Source of the DNA: UBA1672 sp050633645
GTDB taxonomy: Bacteria > Pseudomonadota > Alphaproteobacteria > Micavibrionales > Micavibrionaceae
NCBI GenBank assembly: GCA_050633645.1
Contig: JBOEGX010000002.1
Coordinates: 434,001-498,000 of the forward strand
DNA: 64,000 nucleotides
Reading direction: 5' to 3'
Positions 52,533 to 60,664 of this stretch are shown in pieces. Position 1 is the first letter of the stretch. The number at the start of each line of letters is the position of its first letter. The notes under the pieces were generated by a model that ran no database searches, was not told where the DNA came from, and saw only the letters and a list, made by a program, of their open reading frames with translations. The position numbers and the translations under genes were made by a program.

Positions 52533-53543
52533 TTATTGGACGTTTTCCCGTTTAAATGTGTGCCCTTCTGCGACACTGGCTTTTAATTTGCGCCCGACCA
52601 AGCTGGAGCGCTCCGCAGATGTGAAAGATGTCGCTGGGCGCGCATAGACTAAATCGGTATCTGTTATAACATGCCCTTCTGGTAAGTCGCGCACGGCAAC
52701 CACCCCTTTACGCACAAGTGGAATAAGATCGACTTCACAAGGCTGCACGGTTTTGGTGTACTGCCCCAACGCCGATTTAATACGACCCGCACTTTCAATA
52801 AAGGCCTTTAACTCTTGTGGCTCAAACGATAAGGCATGATCATGGAAATCACGATCAGTCTTCTTATCTGTAAAATGTATTTCAATAATATTCGCGCCAA
52901 GTGCAACGGCGGCAAGGCAAGCCTCGGATTCAATGACATGGTTTGAATATCCAACAGGCAAGCCATAGCGTTCGGCTAAAAACGGAACGCTTAGTACATT
53001 GGCTTGTTCGATTGGCGCAGGATAAAAGCAGATGCAGTGCATAAGCGCCAAGTTTTCCTTCGTCTTCTCTACACCAATCTCATCTTTGACCCAATCCACA
53101 GCCTGATCAATTTCATCAATGGTGGCTGTTCCGGTAGATATAATTAATGGCTTACCTGTTGTTGCCGCTGCGCGAATAACAGGTTCAAATGTGATGTCAC
53201 CACTCGCAATTTTAAAGGCGGGCGTATGTTGGTTCAAAAACGGAATCCAATCTTCGGTAACTGGGGTCGAAAAAAAGATTATATCCGCCTCATTTGCGAC
53301 CTTAATAAGTTCAATATGATCTGCTTCGGAGAGTTGAAAACGTTTTACACGCTCAAAGCGTTCCATGTTTTCTTTACTTGCATATCGCTCGGTGGTGTAG
53401 CTCTGAAATTTAACAGCATCGGCGCCTGTCGTCGCGGCAAGACGAATAAGCTCTTTCGCGTAATTGACATCACCTTGATGATTAACACCTATTTCGGCAA
53501 TAACAATTAAATCTTTATCCGCGTCTTTATTAAATATTTTCAT
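52533..53543 (-). CDS. neuB: N-acetylneuraminate/nonulosonate synthase
   Basis: 336 residues, the typical size. Condenses phosphoenolpyruvate with an N-acyl-mannosamine-like sugar to form a nine-carbon acid. Seen: VIAEIGVNHQGDVNYAKELIRLA, GADAVKFQSYTTE, PAFKIASGDITFEP, LIISTGTATIDEID, GYSNHV, NIIEIHFTDKKTDRDFHDHALS and a C-terminal SAF domain (VRDLPEGHVITDTDLVYARPA). GAGGG precedes the ATG. Together with three CMP-transferases it defines a sialic-acid-like pathway. Which acid (neuraminic, legionaminic, pseudaminic or another) cannot be decided from sequence alone. Confidence 0.92.
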   Translation of the reverse strand: MKIFNKDADKDLIVIAEIGVNHQGDVNYAKELIRLAATTGADAVKFQSYTTERYASKENMERFERVKRFQLSEADHIELIKVANEADIIFFSTPVTEDWIPFLNQHTPAFKIASGDITFEPVIRAAATTGKPLIISTGTATIDEIDQAVDWVKDEIGVEKTKENLALMHCICFYPAPIEQANVLSVPFLAERYGLPVGYSNHVIESEACLAAVALGANIIEIHFTDKKTDRDFHDHALSFEPQELKAFIESAGRIKSALGQYTKTVQPCEVDLIPLVRKGVVAVRDLPEGHVITDTDLVYARPATSFTSAERSSLVGRKLKASVAEGHTFKRENVQ

Positions 53544-53639
53544 GAAATGCCCTCAAAGATATATTAAAACATTGATAGCATCATAAACCCCAATGCGGCA
53601 AGGGCAAAGGGTAAATGCAGAATGAAGAGATTTCATAAA

Positions 53640-53978
53640 TTAAGCGCGCAGTTTTTTCAGCTCTTCTTTTGAAAGAGGAAGTGGCAATTTTGCATTTTGA
53701 TAATGTTTGATCAGACCACGCGCCGTATTTGGGTGTCCATCATGATACGCAATATAAAGAGCGCAATGGCCTTTGCCATTTTCCAAATCAACACTTGCCC
53801 CATCATTGACAAGATAATCAATAATATGAAGCTTGCCCTTGCTTGCCGCCACCGCGATTAATGTGTTGCTATCATGGTCAAGAATGCTATCCCAATTCAC
53901 TTTTGGATGTAGTGTTTTATGATCTTCGAAAATACTTTGTTCACCTGCGAGAGCTGCGTCAAATAGTTTTTGTGTCAT
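53640..53978 (-). CDS. Small ankyrin-repeat protein
   Basis: 112 residues. Two ankyrin units are visible: TLIAVAASKGKLHIIDYLVNDGASVDLENGKG and HCALYIAYHDGHPNTARGLIKH, flanked by partial capping helices. No signal peptide. Ankyrin proteins bind other proteins, so a regulatory or adaptor role is possible. It is in line with the glycan genes and has 15 bases to the acetyltransferase, but no functional link to glycans is evident. Confidence 0.8.
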   Translation of the reverse strand: MTQKLFDAALAGEQSIFEDHKTLHPKVNWDSILDHDSNTLIAVAASKGKLHIIDYLVNDGASVDLENGKGHCALYIAYHDGHPNTARGLIKHYQNAKLPLPLSKEELKKLRA

Positions 53979-53993
53979 AGTAAATTCCTTCAG

Positions 53994-54674
53994 TTAAGTC
54001 GTGTGATAATGCATGACATATTGAGAATCATGAAAATGGAAGCCCATTTTTTCATAGAGGGCAATCGAGTGTTTATTTGATATCTGCGTCCCAACACAAA
54101 TCTGATCAAAACGATTTTGCAAATCATAAATCAAGGCTTTACCAACGCCTTGTCCTTGCGCGCTGCGTTCAACGGCAATCAAATCTATAATCGCCACATC
54201 ATCGCGCACCAAAACCTGATTAAACCCAACAACCTCGCCATCAATTTCCGCGACTAACATAAGGTCGCCGCGCTCCCCAGAGAAATAATTCTCCGCCCAT
54301 TCGGATTTAATACGATTTGCAATGGCGTTATCAATATAAGGGTCGGCATGAAATCGGGTTAAAGAAAAAGAGGTCTCAGCAATAGCGCAGACCTTGTCCT
54401 TGTCATCTATCCTCGCGCTCCGCACCAATATGTCAGAGGTGAAAGATGTGAAATTCAATGGCTTCTTAAAGACAAAGCTGACATTGGTATCAACAATGAA
54501 AAACCCAAAATCAGATAATAACTTTGCCGACTTTGTGTCATCGGTTTTGACCTTGGCATAGGCAAAGCATGGTGTTGGTAGAGGGGGGTGAGTGTCACCA
54601 TCATCATCGCCCCCTATTCGAAAGACTGTAGTTTTAAGTATTTCACTAAGCCATGGGTCATTATATGGTTTCAT
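53994..54674 (-). CDS. GNAT N-acetyltransferase (WecD-like)
   Basis: 226 residues. The N-terminal half resembles WecD-type sugar acetyltransferases (LLSDFGFFIVDTNVSFVFKKP); the C-terminal GNAT core has VAEIDGEVVGFNQVLV, IDLIAVERSAQGQGVGKALIYDLQNRF (acetyl-CoA loop Q-x-x-G-x-G) and TQISNKHSIALYEKMGFHFHDSQYVMHYH. WecD acetylates a 4-amino-6-deoxy sugar nucleotide. It lies two bases after the SDR gene, followed upstream by a DegT aminotransferase, so it probably acetylates that aminotransferase's product. Confidence 0.83.
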   Translation of the reverse strand: MKPYNDPWLSEILKTTVFRIGGDDDGDTHPPLPTPCFAYAKVKTDDTKSAKLLSDFGFFIVDTNVSFVFKKPLNFTSFTSDILVRSARIDDKDKVCAIAETSFSLTRFHADPYIDNAIANRIKSEWAENYFSGERGDLMLVAEIDGEVVGFNQVLVRDDVAIIDLIAVERSAQGQGVGKALIYDLQNRFDQICVGTQISNKHSIALYEKMGFHFHDSQYVMHYHTT

Positions 54675-54676
54675 AA

Positions 54677-55735
54677 TTAACCTACATAAGAGACTTTCGG
54701 AACCAAGGTCTGTGCCTTTATTTCTTCTTCGGCAAAAGTCTTATACCAGTTAATATATTTCAGATATCCTGTATCCAATGGATATTGAGGATCAAATCCA
54801 ATGAGGTCACGCGCTTTATCAATGTTAAGTGTACCTCGATCAGGCGTTAAATTATCTTTTGGTTTATATTCAACCTCAATATTTGGGAAATGCTCACGAA
54901 CCATTTCCGCCATATCGGCAATACTGCGCCCTTGACCATAGGTAATATTGAATATTTCATTGCGTGCATTTTCATTTTGAATAGATTTAATCACACCTTG
55001 CGTTAAATCCTCAATATAGGTGAAGTCCAGTGAATCTGACCCATCGCCGTGAATAGTAACGTTTTTACCTTGAACAGCATTTTCAAGGAAGATCTGACCA
55101 ACGCGTCGACTAACGCAACGCTCACCATACAGGGCAGATGGACGAATAATTGTATAGGGTAAGTCAAAAACCTGATTATAAGCGATAACCATTTTCTCAC
55201 CAGCAAATTTTAGCGCGCCATAAATGCCAAGAGGGTTACATATCGTTTCTTCGTTGACTTCATCTGATTCAAAATGTCCATAAACCATAGAGGATGAAAA
55301 GAAAATAAAATGCTCAACATTTCCGCCGCGCGCATAATCCAAGGCGTTTTCAAGTGTACGAAGGCTATGATCAAAGGTGCTGTAGGGGTCCTTATTTGAT
55401 TTATTAGCATGAGAGACGGCGGCAAGCTGTATAATAATTTGTGGCTTGATATCCGCTAGAATACTGTTCATTGCATGATATTCACGCGCATCCTGAAGGT
55501 GCAGCGGAATGCTCTTTTTTTTCAATAAATCTAAACGCTCGTTAATCATGCGAATATAAAAATCACGGTTTACGATCTCTTCACGTGCATTACTAAAGGC
55601 ATAAAGATTATTGACCTGAAGGCTATCTATAATGTCAACTTGCGCGCCCAATGCTTTTAAGGATATTGCCATATTATGGCCAATAAAGCCTGCGCCGCCA
55701 ATAATGCAAATCCGTTTACCTTTAATATCAATCAT
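54677..55735 (-). CDS. Extended-SDR NAD-dependent epimerase/dehydratase
   Basis: 352 residues. N-terminal GGAGFIGHNMA NAD motif, QLAAVSHANKSNKDP, FFSSSMVYGHF and YGALK (catalytic Tyr and Lys) near residue 165, RPSALYGERCVSRRVGQIF for substrate binding. It would epimerise or dehydrate a nucleotide sugar; I cannot tell which. The start overlaps the DegT aminotransferase stop by four bases (ATGA). It belongs to the acetyltransferase-SDR-aminotransferase-oxidoreductase-cytidylyltransferase run. Confidence 0.88.
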   Translation of the reverse strand: MIDIKGKRICIIGGAGFIGHNMAISLKALGAQVDIIDSLQVNNLYAFSNAREEIVNRDFYIRMINERLDLLKKKSIPLHLQDAREYHAMNSILADIKPQIIIQLAAVSHANKSNKDPYSTFDHSLRTLENALDYARGGNVEHFIFFSSSMVYGHFESDEVNEETICNPLGIYGALKFAGEKMVIAYNQVFDLPYTIIRPSALYGERCVSRRVGQIFLENAVQGKNVTIHGDGSDSLDFTYIEDLTQGVIKSIQNENARNEIFNITYGQGRSIADMAEMVREHFPNIEVEYKPKDNLTPDRGTLNIDKARDLIGFDPQYPLDTGYLKYINWYKTFAEEEIKAQTLVPKVSYVG

Positions 55736-56892
55736 GCTGCTATTTCCTTTTTTGTAATGTCACTCATGCATTCGATAATGTAATCCATGTCGCTAACATT
55801 CAAATGCTGTGCAACGGGAAAGGCAATCGAGTTATCACTAATCGCCGTTGAATTTTTATATGCATTTTCATCATACCCGTATTTGGCGCGGTAATACGAC
55901 ATGCGCGGAACAGGCTGAGGATAATAAACACTTGTCCCAACGCCCTGCGCCTTAAGGCTTTCGATTATCGCTGTGCGTTGCCCCGCAAGCGCTCCTGTCA
56001 AAACCATAACCAAACAATAATGGCTGTTTATCGCATCGGGCGATGTGCTATCCAAAACATGTAAATTCGGTAAATTAAGTAATCCGGCTTTCAGGTGTTT
56101 GAAATTGGTTTTACGGCGCTTAAGAATCTCAGGCACTTTGTCAACTTGCGTACACCCTAGAGCAGCCTGCATTTCGCTCATACGGTAATTCATGCCAACG
56201 CCAGTTACATCGTAAACACCTGGTATTTTGCGCTCTCCATGTGCGCGATCAACACTAAAGGCGCGGAAATTTGCAATTTCTGTTGCTGTTTTTTCATTTT
56301 TTGAAATCAGCATCCCACCTTCACCAGTCGTAATGTGTTTCACTGGGTAAAACGAATAACACCCAACATCACCCCAAAGGCCAACATGCTTGCCCTTATA
56401 TGTCGAGCCGACAGCCAACGCGCAATCCTCAACCACCTTTAAATTATGCTTATTCGCGATGTCCATAATACGATCCATATGCACAGGAATTCCTGCAAAA
56501 TGGACAAGAACGATGCCCTTTGTTTTTTCGGTAATCGCATTTTCGATTTTATCAATATCGATATTGCCTGTTTCAAGCTCACAATCAACAAATACAGGCG
56601 TCGCGCCCACAAGCTCAATTCCGTGAACGGTAGCAACATGCGTTTGCGCAGGTGCGATAATTTCGTCGCCTTCACAAAACTCAAAATATATGGATGCCAG
56701 ATGTAAGGACGCCATGCATGATGACGTTGTCACCGCGTGACCGCCACCCATTACACCTTCAAACTTGCGTTCGAATTCTGTACATTTTGGGCCATGAGTC
56801 AAAATATGCCCTTTAAGAACGTCCATAACCGCATCTCTGTCAACATCTTCGACCCATGGACGACCAAACGGTATTTCTCTTACATTATTCAT
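55732..56892 (-). CDS. DegT/DnrJ/EryC1 PLP-dependent sugar aminotransferase, copy 2
   Basis: 386 residues, the shorter ArnB/PseC/LegC/perosamine-synthase size class. N-terminal IPFGRPWVEDVDRDAVMDVLKG, phosphate-site TTSSCMASLHLASI, VVEDCALAVGS with the pyridine-binding Asp, and PLP lysine in SFYPVKHITTGEGGM near residue 185. It overlaps both neighbours by 4-8 bases, in one coupled unit with the SDR and acetyltransferase. Its product is probably a 4-amino-6-deoxy sugar nucleotide, inferred from family and neighbours. Confidence 0.9.
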   Translation of the reverse strand: MNNVREIPFGRPWVEDVDRDAVMDVLKGHILTHGPKCTEFERKFEGVMGGGHAVTTSSCMASLHLASIYFEFCEGDEIIAPAQTHVATVHGIELVGATPVFVDCELETGNIDIDKIENAITEKTKGIVLVHFAGIPVHMDRIMDIANKHNLKVVEDCALAVGSTYKGKHVGLWGDVGCYSFYPVKHITTGEGGMLISKNEKTATEIANFRAFSVDRAHGERKIPGVYDVTGVGMNYRMSEMQAALGCTQVDKVPEILKRRKTNFKHLKAGLLNLPNLHVLDSTSPDAINSHYCLVMVLTGALAGQRTAIIESLKAQGVGTSVYYPQPVPRMSYYRAKYGYDENAYKNSTAISDNSIAFPVAQHLNVSDMDYIIECMSDITKKEIAA

Positions 56893-57928
56893 CTATAATT
56901 CCAATTTTCTCAGGTTGCCCAGATTTTAACGATTCAACAGCACTTAAACAAGTATTCATTAAACGAAATTCGTGCAAAGTCAATCCTGCGTTGTGATTGG
57001 CGTTGATTGCATCCATCAAATCATCAATCAGCTCGCCTTTGCTTTGCGGCTTCGCGGCTAAGTTAATCATTTCTGCGGCGGGCTTTTTCTTATCTTTGTC
57101 TGGTATTTTTTGATAATCATCAAAATTCAAAGGATCACGACTTTTTTGTAATCGCGCACCCAGATCATCCAAAATGAAAGTTCCCTTTGTACCGAAAATT
57201 TTTAAAATATGTTGATGTGGATGGACACACCCGAAATTTGAGGAAAGCCGCGCAATCATTCCGCTTTCAAATTCAAAGGTTGACGCGGCATAATCATCAT
57301 ATTGAAACTCAGTGTTTTTTGTAACGATTTTGTTACCGATACTGCTAACACGCTTCGGATATTGGCCGGTTAAAAATAAAATTAAATCAAGCATATGAAT
57401 GCCGCCGCCCTCAATAACCGAATAATCGGTGATATCCTTGCGCCATCCTTTGGTAATTTTCTCAACGCGGCCATAGAGGTACTCTGCATCAACTGCGTAG
57501 ATTTCGCCCAAAACGCCCTTGGCTATTTCGGTTTTTAACCATCTGAAAAGGGGCGCAGTTCGAAGTGGCAAATTAGATACAATATGCAAATTTGAATTTT
57601 CCCATGCGGCACGAATGGCATTTAATTCTTTGCGTGTAATACAAAGGGGCTTTTCAACAAAAATATGTTTTCTATATTTTAAGGCTGCCAATACCTGTTC
57701 CGCATGGTGATGGTCAAATGATGCAATCGATAAAATATCAATATCAGGATCGGCGCAAACATCTTGCCACATCTCCGTGCATTTCGGTGAGCCATAGTTT
57801 TCCGCTATATTTTTCGCTTTATCAATGTCCAAATCACAAAGGGTGGTGAGGTCGCATCTCTTATGGCTATGATAATAACGTGCGTGTTGTTCCCCAACAC
57901 CCAGTCCAATAACAGCAGCTTTAAGCAT
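56885..57928 (-). CDS. Gfo/Idh/MocA-family oxidoreductase, copy 2
   Basis: About 347 residues from the ATG at 57928 (MLKAAVIGLG); the frame extends to 57964, but that would deepen the overlap with the cytidylyltransferase. NAD loop GLGVGEQHARYYH, catalytic KHIFVEKPLCITRKEL near residue 92, and a substrate motif GWRKDITDYSVIEGGGIHMLDLILFLTG with the conserved Asp-x-x-x-His. It overlaps the upstream stop by eight bases. It probably oxidises a sugar hydroxyl as part of making the acid or amino sugar. Confidence 0.88.
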   Translation of the reverse strand: MLKAAVIGLGVGEQHARYYHSHKRCDLTTLCDLDIDKAKNIAENYGSPKCTEMWQDVCADPDIDILSIASFDHHHAEQVLAALKYRKHIFVEKPLCITRKELNAIRAAWENSNLHIVSNLPLRTAPLFRWLKTEIAKGVLGEIYAVDAEYLYGRVEKITKGWRKDITDYSVIEGGGIHMLDLILFLTGQYPKRVSSIGNKIVTKNTEFQYDDYAASTFEFESGMIARLSSNFGCVHPHQHILKIFGTKGTFILDDLGARLQKSRDPLNFDDYQKIPDKDKKKPAAEMINLAAKPQSKGELIDDLMDAINANHNAGLTLHEFRLMNTCLSAVESLKSGQPEKIGIIDE

Positions 57929-58571
57929 GTGTGGATATTCTCCACATTGCAGGATCATATACAATATCAGTTTTGTTCATACGACTTAGCCTATCATAAT
58001 CGTCCCGAGTGTCCACGGCCAAATTGTGCTTCTGCATATCTTTTTCTTGAGTGACGCTAGTGATATTAAACATTTTAGCATTGCGATAAAAGAACGTAGT
58101 GACATGTTCTTTATCGTCCGCTGTAAGGTTCTCTTTCGGGGTGTCCATCATTGTTTTTGCACGAATAATCTCCACACTATGTCCCTTGGGGAAGGTACGG
58201 CTGAAAACGTTGCTTATTAAGTCAGCGTTGCCTCTTTTTATATCTTCCATCCCTTTTAATAGTTCCGTCGGTATGAGGGGACTATCGGCGCAAATCCGCA
58301 TAACCCATTCTGGTTCGAAATGATCGATGGCATCACAAAATCGTCCATAGACATCATTTAAAGATCCACGGAAAAAAGAAATGCTCTTACTTTCTAAATA
58401 TTCGACCAGCGGGTCATCTGATGGTTCGGTACTCGTTAAAACAACAGTCTTATCCGCGCCCGCTGCATTCACAACATTTTGAATGATGGCTTGCCCCTGA
58501 AACGGCATAAGAACCTTACCCGGAAGGCGGTTGGATGACATTCTTGCCTGAATAAAAATTTTAAAGGACAT
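57921..58571 (-). CDS. Cytidylyltransferase family protein (SpsF/NeuA-like), copy 2
   Basis: 216 residues. FKIFIQARMSSNRLPGKVLMPFQGQAIIQNV is the SpsF-type nucleotide loop; MRICADSPLIP carries the metal-binding Asp, and HNLAVDTRDDYDRLSRM is the C-terminal motif. It is shorter than copy 1 and clearly diverged from it. Probably activates a nonulosonic or octulosonic acid as a CMP-sugar. It overlaps the next glycosyltransferase gene by 11 bases. Confidence 0.82.
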   Translation of the reverse strand: MSFKIFIQARMSSNRLPGKVLMPFQGQAIIQNVVNAAGADKTVVLTSTEPSDDPLVEYLESKSISFFRGSLNDVYGRFCDAIDHFEPEWVMRICADSPLIPTELLKGMEDIKRGNADLISNVFSRTFPKGHSVEIIRAKTMMDTPKENLTADDKEHVTTFFYRNAKMFNITSVTQEKDMQKHNLAVDTRDDYDRLSRMNKTDIVYDPAMWRISTHA

Positions 58572-59766
58572 TTTTTAAATCAACTTTCATATTTGCAGGA
58601 ATATTCATAAGCGCGCTTATGATTTTTATATAATTATCGTCACATTTTTGTATCGATGCAATTTCAAGAATATCTTTCGAAGCGGTGGCGGTTTTCTTAA
58701 AGCCTAATTCATGGGCATTAATAATGTGTTGTGCCCAGTTTTCTGAGTTCATTGCACTAAGATATCCATTTTCTCCGTCTTTTATCCATTCTTGAAAGGC
58801 GGGTTCTGTTGCATTGGCAACGACGGGTACACCGCATGCAATCGCTTCGAGCATCGGCGTCCCAAGCCCCTCTGTATACTGTGGCATCACGTAAACGTCA
58901 CTGGCTTTCATATAATCGGCAGCATCAACAAAGCCATCATGGATATGCACGCGGTTTTCTAAAGTATAATCTTTTATCGTCTTCTCTATATTTTTGAAAT
59001 AATCCGCATCGCGTTTTTGAAAAATCCCCGAATTTACACGTGGCCCAGCAAGGAGGAGTTTATAATTTTCAGGAAGTCTCCTTAAAACATCAAGCAAGAA
59101 TATTTGGTTTTTCTGGGGCATAAATTTTGCCACCATGCTGATGATAATATCATTATCTTTAAACGGGCAAAGAGCTTGCCGAAGAGATGCCTTGTTTTTT
59201 TCTGAGGGAGGAGTAAAGCGACTCGCGTCAATAGGGTTTGGCCGACACCATATATTTTTATTAAGCCCCTTTTGTTTACACTCGTTTGCAATTTTTTTAG
59301 ATATTGCAATAATAACCGTGCGCTTTTCCAACTTCAAAAAGTTTGAATATCGAAGACCAGGAAGATATTGAAACGGCGTTGCCTCACTTGTGACCAACTC
59401 AACCAAGCGCGGCACATTATAAATACGCCCATACAGTAACGCCGCCATTGTTGCCCCAGAATATCCCGCAATATGAAGGAACTCTGGTTTTTGCCTGCGA
59501 ATATAAAAGAAGCTAAAAAACGCCTCGTAATAAACCTTTATCGCGTTGATAAGGCGATTAGGCGTAGCAGAGAGCGCGAGCGGGAAAACAACGCGTTTAA
59601 CGCGAATACCATCATGCGTATACGCCATATTTTTTGTTTCACTGGTGGAGGTGCATAAGACCTCAATATCAGCGCTGCCAATGCGTTGGTATAAAGAGTG
59701 CAGGCGATATGCGGCGCCCGTATATTCGGGTAAATATTTACTGATAACGAGAAGTGTTTTCGGCAT
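58561..59766 (-). CDS. GT4-family glycosyltransferase
   Basis: About 401 residues from the ATG at 59766 (MPKTLLVISKYLPEYTGAAYR); the longer frame to 59859 would overlap neuA and adds only basic residues. GT-B fold with IISMVAKFMPQKNQIFLLDVLRRL and YVMPQYTEGLGTPMLEAIACGVPVVANA (E-x7-E). It follows neuA by five bases. Adjacent to CMP-sugar genes, but GT4 enzymes normally use NDP-sugars, so its donor is unclear. Confidence 0.9.
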   Translation of the reverse strand: MPKTLLVISKYLPEYTGAAYRLHSLYQRIGSADIEVLCTSTSETKNMAYTHDGIRVKRVVFPLALSATPNRLINAIKVYYEAFFSFFYIRRQKPEFLHIAGYSGATMAALLYGRIYNVPRLVELVTSEATPFQYLPGLRYSNFLKLEKRTVIIAISKKIANECKQKGLNKNIWCRPNPIDASRFTPPSEKNKASLRQALCPFKDNDIIISMVAKFMPQKNQIFLLDVLRRLPENYKLLLAGPRVNSGIFQKRDADYFKNIEKTIKDYTLENRVHIHDGFVDAADYMKASDVYVMPQYTEGLGTPMLEAIACGVPVVANATEPAFQEWIKDGENGYLSAMNSENWAQHIINAHELGFKKTATASKDILEIASIQKCDDNYIKIISALMNIPANMKVDLKNVL

Positions 59767-59771
59767 ATAAA

Positions 59772-60455
59772 TTATAGCTCTGCTTTTAAAAGGCTTTCTA
59801 CTTTTTCGAAATCTTTCAAGGTATCGATATCGATGCTGCGCTCTTCTGGTATTTCGCAAACGCCAATATTTCCGAAAAAACGTCGTTTGTTCTTACGAAA
59901 GTCAGTAGTCTTAAAAAGATAAAATGATCCAGTTTCCTGATATTGTGGTGGAGTTTCCTGCCTCATTAATCTGCGTCCTGTATGGTCGTGATTAAGGCCG
60001 CGCATGGTGTTGTTTTCACCTTCTCCCCAAATAAATCCGTGAAAGGTTTTGGCGGCAAATATACTTGATAAATTATTATCTTGCAGGCTTTCCATTGCAC
60101 GATCAAAATCTTCTGCCTGCGTTAGGGGGGAGGTGCATTGCGCGAAGAACGTATATTCAGGCAGCTTACCTTGTTCATCTAATGCATCCAGAACATGAAG
60201 AACGGCGTCTTCGCTCGCCGAAAAATCACCTGCAATTTCGGGCGGGCGCTTAACTACTTTTGCGCCATATTGTTCGGAAACTTTCGCAATGTCGTTCCCA
60301 TCCGTAGAAACATAGACATCATCAATATATTTGGATTTTTTTGCGGTATTAATGATATGTGCAATAAGCGGAACGCCAGCAAGAGGCTTAATATTCTTGC
60401 CTGGAACACCCTTTGAACCCGACCGCGCGGGGATAATCATAATTGCGGATGACAT
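59772..60455 (-). CDS. neuA: CMP-nonulosonate (N-acylneuraminate) cytidylyltransferase
   Basis: About 227 residues from the ATG at 60455 (MSSAIMIIPARSGSKG) with AGGTG nine bases upstream; a GTG at 60485 would add ten residues and is less likely. Signature ARSGSKGVPGKNIKPLAGVPLIAH, DVYVSTDGNDIAKVSEQYGA, FFAQCTSPLT, and a late SIDIDTLKDFEKVESLL holding the metal-binding Asp pair. It activates the NeuB product with CTP. This is the most canonical NeuA of the three cytidylyltransferases here and starts the large minus-strand run. Confidence 0.9.
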   Translation of the reverse strand: MSSAIMIIPARSGSKGVPGKNIKPLAGVPLIAHIINTAKKSKYIDDVYVSTDGNDIAKVSEQYGAKVVKRPPEIAGDFSASEDAVLHVLDALDEQGKLPEYTFFAQCTSPLTQAEDFDRAMESLQDNNLSSIFAAKTFHGFIWGEGENNTMRGLNHDHTGRRLMRQETPPQYQETGSFYLFKTTDFRKNKRRFFGNIGVCEIPEERSIDIDTLKDFEKVESLLKAEL

Positions 60456-60549
60456 AGTGTTTTCACCTGTTTTAAATACAAACACCTAACATACATGATA
60501 GATCAGGGCGCATCAATGCCTCGCTTGTTCATGCGGCCTCCTCGCTTGA

Positions 60550-60578
60550 TTGACAATAGAAACCGCGGTTCGTATAAC
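60550..60578 (+). promoter_or_regulatory. Strong sigma70-like promoter with palindromic spacer
   Basis: Perfect TTGACA (60550-60555), 17-base spacer, TATAAC (60573-60578). The spacer contains the perfect palindrome AACCGCGGTT (60561-60570), well placed for a repressor or activator. It drives the gene at 60665 with a leader of roughly 80 bases. Confidence 0.65.
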
Positions 60579-60616
60579 TGAACTGTGAATTTTCAATTTG
60601 AACAAGACATTGCACC

Positions 60617-60661
60617 ATGAAACCTAATCAAAACAAAACGCGCATAAAAGCGGCAGTATGA
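60617..60661 (+). other. Possible 14-codon upstream reading frame
   Basis: ATG at 60617 opens a 14-codon frame (MKPNQNKTRIKAAV) ending in TGA at 60659-60661, three bases before the ATG at 60665. The downstream gene has no clear ribosome-binding site, so translation could be coupled to this frame. Chance occurrence is quite possible. Confidence 0.25.
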
Positions 60662-60664
60662 ACA

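Noticed and set aside
54677..55735. Calling the SDR gene PseB, LegB or WbgU specifically
   Set aside because: The sequence is a generic extended SDR; nothing I can see fixes the substrate, so the name would be a guess.
60456..60485. 10-residue extension of neuA from a GTG
   Set aside because: The ATG at 60455 has a good Shine-Dalgarno and fits the usual NeuA N-terminus.
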